From Zopfochytrium polystomum (lineage: Eukaryota; Chytridiomycota; Chytridiomycetes; Chytridiales; Chytridiaceae), in the NCBI GenBank assembly GCA_025765615.1, contig JAIVFJ010000542.1:1-26295 (forward strand): a DNA stretch of 26,295 nt, in the 5' to 3' direction. The position numbers were made by a program, and so were the translations under genes. Positions 10,494 to 20,170 of the stretch are shown here, in pieces. Numbering within the stretch: the stretch's first letter is position 1; every line of letters starts with the position of its first letter. The notes below the pieces were generated by a model. That model worked only from the letters and a program-made list of their open reading frames with translations. It searched no databases and had not been told where the DNA came from.

Positions 10494-12048
10494 GGAGAAA
10501 TAAGAGTGATATCAATAGCAAAGGGGCTTTCACAAAAGAATGAATAAGAATATTGGTCAAGTTGAGGCAGTGTTCCTGGTTTTTGAGGCAGTTTTTGGGG
10601 CAGGTTTGGGGGCAGGTTTTGGGGCAGGTTTGGGGGCATGTTGGGAGGAGTTGAAGTGGAACTGGAGCTTGAGTGTGTGGTGACAGCTGATCGAGCTGGG
10701 ACAGTCGTTGTTGAAGAAGGTTCAGCGGAGGAATGGTCGTCAAGGTCCTCATCAATCGGGTCATTGTATTTCAACCATTCTTCAATTGTCCAGAGGCGAG
10801 AGCTGAGGAGCTGGGTGGTTGTGTCCACTGTGGTGAGGCAGCTGTCCAATTGTGCAGTGACTGGCTCCAGTGTGGTGACTCGCTGATTTAGGTTGTGGAT
10901 GGCGCCAGCATGGTTTTTGAGTGAAGTATCCACGTTGGCTGCAGCAGCTGCAAGTCTCTGAATGTCGTGGTCCACCTTTGCTAAGCCGTGTTCCAGTGCT
11001 GCAGGGATTGGCTCAAGTTGGGTAAGCTGAGTGGTGAGTTTTGGATGTCAGTGCATACTGAGGTCTGATGCTCTTTCAGATCTGTGTGCAAGGAGGTCTG
11101 TTGTGCGTGAAGCTGTTGCTGGATGTTTTCAAGGACCTTCAAGATTGACTGCAGCTCTGGAGGAGGGACAGTAGGGGGGGCAGGCTGGACAGGTGGGGGA
11201 GTTGTGGTGTCAGGAAGGGCCTGAGCTGTCTGGCTGTTGTCTTTGGAATCTGCTGAAGTGGCTTGGTTAAGGAGGGAGCCAGAGGGGCGGCCAGTTTTGC
11301 AAGATTGAGAGGTATGGTTGGAGTTTCCACAACGGCGACAGCAGGGGAAGGGAGTGAAATCTTCGTTTTGGAGTGGGTGAAATGGGAGTGCACGGCCATT
11401 GAAGACAACTGATTGGTTAGTTTTTTGCAACATCAATGCACGGGTTGTAAAAACAAAATGGGCAGACGACAAAAGGCCAGCAGTGCCCTTTGCTGAGTTG
11501 AAGAATCCTGGAATGCGAACTGACGTGCACCCAAACTCATATTGGATGGCCTCAAGGTCATAGATACTTGTGGAGTGACGAATGTTATAAAGGACAGCTG
11601 TGCGTTGCTTTTCGTCACTGATTCGCTGCTGGTTTTCTGCAGAAGGTTCCAGTGGTCGAATTGTGACTCCCGCACCCATAATAGTTATGAACTGAGGGGG
11701 ATTGTGAGGAGGGCTGTCAAAAAGAACTGTGGCAGATGCGGAGGCAGAAAGCTGGTGGTGTGCAAAATGAATAGCCATTATGGAGCCACAGGAGGATAAA
11801 GCAGAGGTGATTGCATGACGCAGGGAGTCCTTCAGCTCATCAAAGTTTTTTCCAGTAGTTCCAGGAGCCAGGTGTTGGAGGACGAGGTGGTGGGCAGGTT
11901 TGTTGGTGAATTCTGTGGCAGCAGCTGGTAGTCGACAGGTGTAAGAAAATTTAATGTGTGGGGATGTGGTCTGAAGACAGGCAGCCTGTTCGTCTGACAA
12001 AGGATGCAGAAGACGGAGCGAGTAAGAAGTCTGGTCCTTTGAGAGCAA
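10494..12048 (-). pseudogene. LINE ORF1, zinc-knuckle RNA-binding protein
   Basis: This is a nucleic-acid-binding ORF1 product. The main frame is open for 355 codons from 12048 to 10981, but its first codon is TTG after an upstream stop, so the true start lies further up in another frame and is lost. A single CX2CX4HX4C zinc knuckle (CRRCGNSNHTSQSC) sits near 11330-11290, followed by a Pro-rich stretch and a Gln/His-rich predicted coiled coil. Near 11040 the reading changes frame and the coiled coil continues in the frame open from 10975, ending in a Ser/Thr- and then Pro/Asn-rich tail with repeated PPNLPQ-like units (about 10640-10560). The layout matches ORF1 of LINEs that carry one zinc knuckle. 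Confidence 0.8.
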
Positions 12049-12120
12049 GGGCCGCTGTCAGATGGTGAGGTTGCAAGTGGAGGTGAAGCGTAGGATGTCA
12101 AGTTCAGTGAGTGGGGCAAT

Positions 12121-13856
12121 AGTGAGTGGTGATTGTCAATATGTGTTGATCAGCGTGGGTGCCGAAGAACATGGAGGGAGGTGGGCCACTCATGAAATAG
12201 GGGGGTACCAATCCCAATGAGAAGAAGAGGTACAGAAGGCCCTCCTGCAGCAGGTTGAGGGTGAAATCCAAAGAACAAGAGTTGCTTGTGGTGCAGCCAC
12301 AGTTGCTTAGGCTGAAGCATGGTTTGGTTAAGCAGGTGTGAAGCGTTGCGTTTGGTGTTGGCTTGGCGCCTGTGCAGGCAGTGCTCAGACTTGTGTGTGT
12401 GTGTGTTGGTGGCCAAGCTTGGACACAGAACTCGCACCAGTGCCTTCAACTCTTCCAAGATGTCAATGGATGGAGGTAGCCTTTGGCTCTGGCCTATGGG
12501 TGACTCCTGGCTTGCAGCAGTCACGGCAGTCTCTTTCCATTGTGGTGAACATATGCCTTGTGGTAACCACACCAATAGCAGGGCCTATCACCACAACAAG
12601 GGGAGTGAGAGCTGTTTTGGTTGTTCTGGGTGTTGCATTCCCTGTTGACTTCGAGTTTTTTTTTTTCCTTTTGTGTTTTTTGGTTTTTGTTGTTGTTTGA
12701 CCCTTTCTTTCTTTTCACTTTTTCTCCAAGAAATCTCTTGTGAGAAATAGGTGGAAATTGTCCAAAACGCCAAACACCCTTCGAGGACGATAGTGTCCAT
12801 GAACGATCCTTTGCCGAAGTTTGCGAGAGGCCCTTTTTGCTTGCAGTGTGACAGATTTTCCTGCCACTGATGAAACTTGCGTCTCACATGGCAAGGCCTG
12901 GCAAGGCACACTTGCCACAGGTGAGGGGTCGTTCTTGTCTGTCTTTGGTCAGCTGTCTGTTCAGTCCAAGCAGAGTAGGCAGCCCTTGCTCAAGAGGGTT
13001 AAACAGAGCACCACAGGACACACAAGGCCTCCCCTTGCGCTGGTTCCGCGAGTGACAAAGCTACGTCCACTTACAGCCGTTCACAGTGAGTAGAATGTCA
13101 GTCCTCAACAGCAATCAGTCCCACTTACACACAAAGAAAAATGGAGGGTAGGACGGGTACAAATAAGGAAAGCAGGTAAATGAAAAGGCAAAGTGAAAGG
13201 TGAGATCCTGATTTAGAGAGAGACTGTTGAGCAAGGTTCACACTACTCCACCCCTAGTTGGACAGCACAAACCACAGAAATGAACCAAAGGACACCGACT
13301 AATGCAGCCAAATGCCCAGAAACTGAATAACCACCACAGTAAATGTCAGCTTGGAAGAAGGAGATATTCCAAATGCCAGAACATATCTGTTTCTCACCAA
13401 TTGCACTAGTAAGTGGCAATTCTTCGTTACAAGACTAAAAGTTAAGTCTACATAGTGGAAACAATATAAACTTAGGGAAACGACCAGAATCAATTCCTCG
13501 TTCTAATAGTGTCATACTCCTCAAATGAAATTATACAAGTGTTGTACTGAATTATAGTAAAGTAAGAGCTGAAGAACCTAAACTACAGCCAACACCTTGT
13601 GTGTGATGGTTAAGAATCTCATAATGGCTGTCATAGCCAAGGGCTCACAGATAAATTCATCACCTCAGCGGTGGACAGGCATCATAAGTGGTGGTCCCCA
13701 GACTGGTATGCATTTTGCTCCAGTGCTGGGCGTCATGAGAGCAAATTGCTTAAATTTCTATTTCAAAAGATTTTTGGTTTGGAGGAACACCGTTCGCTGC
13801 GGTTGGAAGTGGGGCAGTGAGGATGAAGGCGTTCAAGCACCCCTTCATCTAGGAAA
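12121..13856. other. Spacer between LINE ORF1 and gene B; nothing recognised
   Basis: The part from 12121 to about 12720 may be the 5' region of the LINE. Short minus-strand frames there carry clustered Cys and His (for example CCGDRPCYWCGYH near 12600-12562) that might be a broken zinc-finger end of ORF1, but the frame shifts within it. A T-rich tract on the plus strand (12656-12666 is all T, continuing T-rich to about 12730) reads as poly-purine on the minus strand. From about 12740 to 13856 I see only short frames and no motif, RNA gene or repeat that I can name. The 3' untranslated region of gene B should lie just below 13857. I see no AATAAA immediately downstream. Confidence 0.35.
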
Positions 13857-16800
13857 TCAGAACTGGAGAACACAAGTAAAACCAACTCCCAGAAGGAAAA
13901 TCGAATCTTCTGAATGGAGCTGCCAGACAGCACGAAACTCGGGTGGAAGCCAGCAAAGGATGTTTGTGACGTTGAAGGTGAGCCAGACACCAAGGCTGTT
14001 TTCCAAGATTGTTTGTTGGTTCTGAAGGGTCTGCCCTGATAAGCTACGTAAACGAAAATTGGACTTTGTGCTACTATTGGCAGATACAATGGGCATGGGG
14101 TGTTTCTCCACTTTCAGTCCAGTTGCAATATCGACAAGTTTTGTTTCTCCGTCTTTGTCTGCCAACACAGCACACAGCCCATCAGCTGTGAATCCAGAAG
14201 AATTTGTAAAGGAGTAATTATCCAGCTTGTGTAGTTCCTGGCCAGAAATTGCATTCCAAAACCTGACTGACTGGTCTCGACTTCCTGACACAATAAACTG
14301 GCCATCTGGGTTGAAAGCAACAGAGAAGACAGCAGCAGTGTGTCCCTCCAGCTTGCACAGCGCCTTGCCAGTGAATGCATTCCAAATCCTAACTGACTTG
14401 TCAAAACTACCAGACACAACCAATTGTCCATCTGGACTGAATGCCGCAGATAGGATGGAATCAGAGTGTCCCTCCTGTTTGTGTGGTTCTGGGACGACAC
14501 AGGACGATTTCCAAATCCTGACTGTCTGGTCCTGACTGCCCGACACGATGGTCTGTCCATCACCACTGAATGCTACAGAGAAGACACCGCCAGAGTGATC
14601 CTCCAGCTTGCACAGCTCCTGACCAGAGGAGGCATCACAAATCCTGACAGTCCCGTCACTGCTTCCAGAGACAACAGACTGCCCATCAGGGCTGAAAGCC
14701 ACAGAGTTGACAGCGTAAGAGTGCCCCTCCAGTGTGTGCAGCTCCTGGCCTGTGGATGCATTCCAAATCCTGACAGTCTTGTCCCAACTTCCAGATACCA
14801 CAAAATTCCCATCAGGACTGAATGCTGCCATGACGCCATCATAGTGTCCCTCCAGCGTGAGCAGTTCCTGGCCAGAGAGTGCACTCCAAATCCTGATGGT
14901 CTTGTCAGTACTTCCAGAGACAATAAACTGCCCATCCAGACTCCATGCTGCAGAGAGGACAGCACCAGAATGTCCTGTCAGCTTGTAGACCTCCAGTCCA
15001 GTTGACACATTCCAAATCTTGACAGTCCCATCTTCGCTTCCTGACACAACAAACTGCCCATCAGCATTGAATGCTGTTGAGTTGACACCCCCAGAGTGCC
15101 CATCCAGCTTGCGCAGCTCCTGGCCAGTAGACGCATTCCAAACCCTGACTGTCTTGTCAGCGCTTCCAGACACAACAAGCCGACCGTCAGGACTGAATGC
15201 AGTAGATAGGACAGGATCAGAGTGTCCCTCCACCTTGCGAATCTCCTGGCCAGTGGACCCATTCCAAATCCTGATTGTCTTGTCAGCACCTCCTGATACA
15301 ATTAACTCTCCATCAGGGCTAAATGCTGCAGCATAGACAGCTGCAGAGTGTCCTTCAAGAACATTCATACAGAGAGGCCATGCTTTTGGCTGTCTGTTTA
15401 TCACTCTTGGGCATGATACACCTGCAGGAACCTTTCCACCAAATGCCTTGTAAAATTCAGAGTCGCTTGGTGAGAAAGGGATGGCTGTGAAATAGACTTG
15501 CAACCCAGATGCCTTGAGGGGGATAAGAAACTTTTGCAGAACCCTTTTTATGTCTTCCATGAGGGTATGCAGCTGCTGACTTTTCACTCTGTCAGGAATC
15601 AGCATTTGAAGCTTTGTCATGGCTGGAATGACCAGATGGAGGGAGTCCATTAGACTGCAGGCCTCAAGGTAATGATGGGCATGGCTGACGAAAAACTCCT
15701 CCAATTCTGCAAGCAGAGTTTCCTCAATCTCCAAGGATGTGGTGGTGGAAGTAACAGGCTTCAGGGGTTGCGCAGTGGAACTGATGTTAGACTTGATTGA
15801 TGCATCAAAGCAGTGTTCCCAGAAATGCTTCACCGCATATCTCATATACTCGGGCAGTCCCTTTTGCATCCTCTCATCAAAATCAGGAATCTCAGAGTGA
15901 AAATCTGAGAATGGCAAACCACACATGTTGAACTTGAGATTCTTGTTCAAAGCCCTGATGCAGAGGCTTGCAAATGCTGAATGAGAGTGCTGCTCTCCTA
16001 TTGCAAGGGACAGGATTGAACATCTTCGTCCATCCATCAGGTAGTCTTTGACAGATTTGTGGAACACCCGTATCTTCTTTGTGGAAGCATCAACAGCAAG
16101 GACAGGCTCCAGCATTCGAATGCATCGTTTGACTTTCTCCTCGTACTCTACATCAAGTAAAGAGGCGATTCCTGCCCCCGACAAGGGCTCAAATGCAGTC
16201 ACAATAATAGCCAGAACCCTTGCAAGAAGATGCTCCAAGTTTTGCTGTCTAGAAGAATCAAGCAGGCCTGAGAAAATTCTATCATACATAACATCCAAGG
16301 TCCCATCAAGCTTATCTCCATCTGGAAGATTGCTGATCTGCTCCAGAGTCACATTTTCGACATTGGAGCTGCTCAAATACTTGCAAGCAGAGACAAGCCA
16401 AACAAAAATGCCTGAAGATTTCTCAACAAGAATCCTGGTGCCCTCCTCAAGGACAAAAGTGTCTGCGCCAAGTGCCTGAAGACTGCTCTTTGCAAAAACC
16501 ATCTGGTCCTGAACGTTTTCCTCTGCAGTGGGCTCTATAGATCCCGTCGGAATAGCTTGAAACGCCTCCACAATATCCACCTCAGGTCTACCAGTCACCA
16601 AGATCTTCAAATTTGCGGGGAGAAGTCTGTTGAGCTCTTGAAATGCTAGAAGAATCTCGTGGCGCCTGTTCACAAGCCCACACTCATCCAGAGCGTCAAC
16701 AACAAGAACGACTGGCTTCTCCAGTTTTCCAGCATCAGCGAGCTCAGTCAAGGGCTCCGCAACGATTTTCCTCATAATCTCAAAAACAGATCTGGACAGA

Positions 16801-18550
16801 ATATCTGGTTTATCCTGCTTGACTTGAAGGAGGAGCTTTCCATAATGAGCACTGAATCTGGCAAGACCAAATGCCAGCGTCGTCACAAGATTGTGCGCAC
16901 TGCTACACTTGTCATCGTCATGCTTGAAAAAGAACTGGCCACCAAGAAGGTTGAGCGACTGAAGCTCCCGGGAGACCACCGCAGCCATCACAGACTTGCC
17001 AACCCCCGCAACTCCCCTAAGCCAAATCACTCGGTTGGAGCTGGTGCTTGCAGGATCATCTGGAGTCAAAAACTGAAAGACCTTCTTGAGGAGCCACTGC
17101 CGGGTGCCAGGAAGGAAATTCTTCAACAACGCATCCCTTTCAGCATCCATTTGAGTCCAGAGCGGGGAAAGCCATTTCTCCAACTCCATCAAATCTGATC
17201 TGGACAGTGCAATATCTGACCTTGGATTGACAGTCTGACGCTCAGCCTTACGGCGATTGAGAACTTCTTGTGCTTCCACAACAATTCTACAGGTTTCAAT
17301 GCCGTGATTAGGAAACACGCAGGAGTAAAAACTCCAACAAACTCACTTCATCACATCAGCTTCAGGGTTGATCTTTGGACCGTTTATCTCAAAAATCTTT
17401 GTGATAGTTTGGCGAACGGTCAGACGGCCTGGGCTCAAGGGATGCTTGTGCAGCCTGTCAGGAAACTGGCTGTGATCAAAGGTGCTGAACTCCATTATCA
17501 AAGATTGCAGTCTTCCATCACTCAGAGTGGCCAGAACTTGACTGGACAAAAGGATGGGCAGAATGTCATGGCCCTTCTCTTCATGCATCTGAAGGGCAAG
17601 TTCCCACTGAAGGAGAGATGAGGACCTATCAGCCAATGTGATCAGGCAGAAAACACATACCTCCAACAAAACATTGTCAGCAATCTCGTCAGCCTTCATC
17701 ATCCTTTCCATGGACTTGTCAGAGCAAAGCAGGATAATCACGCCTGAGTGGTACAATCCAGACATGAAGTTGACTCCCCACTTTTCACCAAATGAAAGGC
17801 ACATGGCATCCAAAAAGGCATGCTGAGTTACTGTAGCATCTATAATATCACTCCGTTTGGCTTCTTGAAGCAAAGCTACTTTGATCTGGAAAAACAGCTC
17901 CTTTGCCACAGTGCTGTCAGAGGCTTGGCGGTAGCTGAATAAAGAAATCAGTTCACAGCAGCATGTGGGAGAGGCAAAAGCAGAAAGCGCACCTGATAAA
18001 GAAAGGGTGCTGCTGAGCTTTGGTCTTGCATTCCCAACTGGTGGGAATCAAGTCCGTCCACATCTCTGAGAGATGGACAGGGTAAAATGTAATTGTAAGA
18101 TTATTGAATGAGGAAGTTCAAAACCTACCTTTTTTGGGGGAAATGTTAGAGTCATGGGGGTCATCAGTTTCATTGGAAGCAGCATTGGACACAGCAAGGC
18201 TGGAGCCACTGTCATCCTTGTTGTGAATGTTCTCGACGTCAGGAGCTTGAGCAGGGGCAGCAACCTGATGGAAACAGGGAAGTGACAGTGTCAGTGCCGT
18301 TCGATGAAGAAAAATTCCAACGAATAGCAGTTACCTTCCACTTGAAATTCTGCGCAAAAGTCTCCTCCAGCTCCTCATCGGGGCTGAGGATGTAGACCTC
18401 GCCGTCGGCAGTGTCCTCATACTCCAGCTCGACCGCGACCAGGCCAAAGCTCTGGGCGACTTGGGAGAGGATACGATCGTACCCTGCAGAAGGGGTGATC
18501 TTGATCTTCTTGGATTTCCCAGCGTACTTGAAAGCAATCAACTTGGACAT
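13857..18550 (-). CDS. PB1-TIR-NACHT-WD40 STAND receptor (gene B), intact
   Basis: This is a predicted intracellular NLR-type sensor of about 1462 residues. Exons by minus-strand order are 18550-18335, 18264-18129, 18065-17993, 17934-17661, 17606-17347 and 17286-13857, with introns of 54-70 nt. The start is the first ATG (context GACCATGT). The only upstream in-frame option is GTG. Residues 1-72 form a PB1-like domain with a basic first strand and an acidic OPCA-type loop (YEDTADGEVYILSPDEEL). Residues 73-118 are a polar linker. The TIR starts at FFISYR (139-144) and includes VIILLCS and WELAL, where Glu235 is the likely catalytic residue. NACHT has Walker A GVAGVGKS (411-418), Walker B VVLVVDALDE (512-521), a sensor ILVTGRPE (548-555) and winged-helix FHKSVKDYL (728-736). 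WD40 units run from 963 to about 1385, followed by a conserved tail. By family logic WD40 binds a ligand, NACHT oligomerises on ATP and TIR signals. NADase activity and a role in immunity or nonself recognition are inferred. Confidence 0.92.
14104..15359 (-). repeat. WD40 repeat region of gene B (nine canonical units plus one degenerate)
   Basis: Units of 41-43 codons begin with LEGHS-like and end with TGQEL-like sequence, starting at 15359 on the minus strand. Nine are canonical. The seventh has a divergent end without WNASTGQEL, and the tenth (LDNYSFTNSSGF) has lost the GH and WD signatures. Unlike the array in pseudogene A, these units have diverged from each other throughout, so they have not been homogenised recently. 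Ten blades would exceed a single seven-blade propeller, so two propellers or one propeller plus extra units is likely. Confidence 0.92.
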
Positions 18551-18803
18551 GGTCAAAACTTCAGCCACTGGGGGGTGAGAGGAGCGTTTAGGCGTTGGCT
18601 GGGAATTTTATAGGAGATTGCTAGAAAGGGATGGTCTGGGGCTTTGAGCAACGATATCTGAGAGCGCGTTCTCTAAGGATTAATCCCACCATGCGGAACT
18701 TGGCTTTGGCAAAGCCGCTTGTCGGCGTCGAGCGGCGGGGTGGGGGGTGGGTTGGTCGCCGGAATCAAACCACAAACCAGCGTTTCAAGTTGCGTGGGAA
18801 AAA

Positions 18804-18884
18804 TGCGATCGTTTTGGCGTCAAATACAGGCAACAGATCAGGTGTCGCCGCGGACGTTGATGCGATCGTGCGATCGTGCGATAT
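18804..18884. promoter_or_regulatory. TGCGATCG motif cluster upstream of gene B
   Basis: TGCGATCG occurs at 18804-18811, 18861-18868 and 18869-18876, with a near copy TGCGATAT at 18877-18884. The last three are in tandem. The core CGATCG is palindromic. The cluster is about 255-335 bases upstream of the gene B start codon. It could be a binding-site array or just an eight-base tandem repeat. Nothing else in the sequence decides between them. Confidence 0.35.
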
Positions 18885-19104
18885 GGTAGGCCCACGACCC
18901 GTTCGATTATCGGGTCGACGGAGGAGCTCGATGTGGCGGGGGGTTTGGGCGCCGGAACGCGTCGACTCGCACGCAACGTCTCACACCTTTCTCCAAGCCG
19001 TCCAAAAATTTACACAAACTCGCTGGCGACGAACGAACGACAAAACTTGCCCTCTCTTTGCCCAGACCCCCTCTTTACCTCTCCCACACACACTTACACA
19101 AGTT

Positions 19105-19130
19105 CTCACACACACACACACACACACACA
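19105..19130. repeat. (CA)n microsatellite
   Basis: A run of about 12 CA units sits in the intergenic DNA between gene B and the protease gene, with looser CA-rich sequence on both sides. Confidence 0.9.
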
Positions 19131-19710
19131 TACAAACGCCCTCGCACACAACCACCCTCCGCACAAGCAGGAACACAGCCGAAAGGCCAGCCCCCCAGAG
19201 CCCGCCCCCCTCCTTCTGGCAGGCAAGCAAGGTCAGGGGTAACCCGGGCTGCGCAGTTGCAGCAGCACCGGGCGCTTTCCCAAACAAGGAAAAGCAACTG
19301 ACCGACCAGCCAAACCAACTTACCAAACAGGCCCTGATTAAAAACAACGAACGAATGATTGGATGTTTTTTAAAATGTTGGGGGGAGGCGGGGCCAAAGG
19401 GAGACGAGTCGCGCGGCACGCGCGTCGCACGCGTCCGCACGCAGAACCGAGCAAGAAGGAAAACGGAAAAAAAAAAAAAGAAGAAAAAACAACGACAGAA
19501 AAGCGAGGAGGGGAAGGGGAGGAGGGGCGGCGGAACAGAGTGTGGGCGTTGGGTAAGGAAGAAGTAAAAAAAAAATCAAGAAAAAAGGCAAACTGCAGCC
19601 GTTTCGAAGAAGGGGCTAAAGCAACAAAGGAGAAAAAGGCCAAGTGAAGCCAAGAACAACAAACAACACCTTACCCCACTTCTGCGCAAAAAAAGCAAAG
19701 GTGCCAACAG

Positions 19711-19747
<37 letters not shown>
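19711..19747. repeat. A37 homopolymer in a purine-rich block
   Basis: Thirty-seven consecutive A lie on the plus strand inside a longer A/G-rich stretch (about 19440-19980). No retroelement coding sequence lies immediately to its left, so it is not clearly a 3' tail. Length is uncertain in any assembly. Confidence 0.9.
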
Positions 19748-19750
<3 letters not shown>

Positions 19751-20170
19751 TAGTTGTAGTGGGTGATGATTCAGAGTACAAGACAAAGACACAAGGAAAC
19801 GCGAGATAAAGAAAGACTAGTTCAGCACCGGATGACGGAAATGACGAAGCGAGAGCAAGGAGAGAGAAAGAAGAGAACAAATGAACCAAGAAAAAAAAAA
19901 TTACACACAAATCACGAAGACCGAATAACAGGACTAAAAGAACCACACAAAAAAGAGAGAGAGAGAGAGAGAGGGTAAAAAGAAAGTGAACGGAACAGGC
20001 AGGGGCAGCTGAGGTGCACTATTCGGAATGGGTGACTTTTAATGTGATGTGTGTGGTTTTATGAGTGTGTGCGTGTACGTAAGAACACCCCACCGTTGGT
20101 GCAACTGGGGTGGGGTTCGGTGGGGCGGAAAGTGCGAGGGGAGGAAAACGGAAAGGGCGCGACCGGGGTG

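Larger units (their letters stand above)
6300..12120 (-). mobile_element. Degenerate non-LTR (LINE) retrotransposon, APE endonuclease type
   Basis: Read on the minus strand from about 12120 to 6300, this is an autonomous LINE layout: ORF1 with a zinc knuckle and coiled coil, an A-rich spacer, then ORF2 with an apurinic-type endonuclease followed by reverse transcriptase. Frameshifts and stops break every domain, and an unrelated segment interrupts the reverse transcriptase at about 7430-8043, so the copy is dead. I see no target-site duplication and no clear 3' poly(A) tail, so both ends are approximate. The reverse transcriptase wording (ITAFGP, then QQGS at motif B, and later FRHLG) resembles LINEs of early-diverging fungi. 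The clade is not certain, and I found no RNase H domain. Confidence 0.88.
18551..20170. other. Intergenic region upstream of gene B, low-complexity rich
   Basis: This stretch holds the presumed promoter of gene B and the 3' flank of the protease gene, both on the minus strand. I find no supported coding region. Open frames of up to about 200 codons here are made of simple sequence. It contains TGCGATCG motifs (18804-18884), a CA repeat (about 19105-19130), purine-rich blocks from about 19440 to 19980 on the plus strand including an A37 run, and a GA repeat (about 19954-19973). The left third is GC- and CpG-rich. The purine-rich right half is strongly strand-asymmetric. Confidence 0.6.

Noticed and set aside
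18551..18568. Upstream in-frame start for gene B at 18568
   Set aside because: The codon is GTG. The first ATG is at 18550 in a better context and begins the PB1 strand. The CCAG just upstream may be a 5' UTR splice acceptor.
18631..19242. 203-codon plus-strand frame upstream of gene B
   Set aside because: It runs through CA microsatellite (Thr/His) and has no recognisable domain or splice context.
19436..19980. Lys/Arg/Glu-rich open frames in the purine block
   Set aside because: They come from poly-A and GA repeats, with no conserved sequence.
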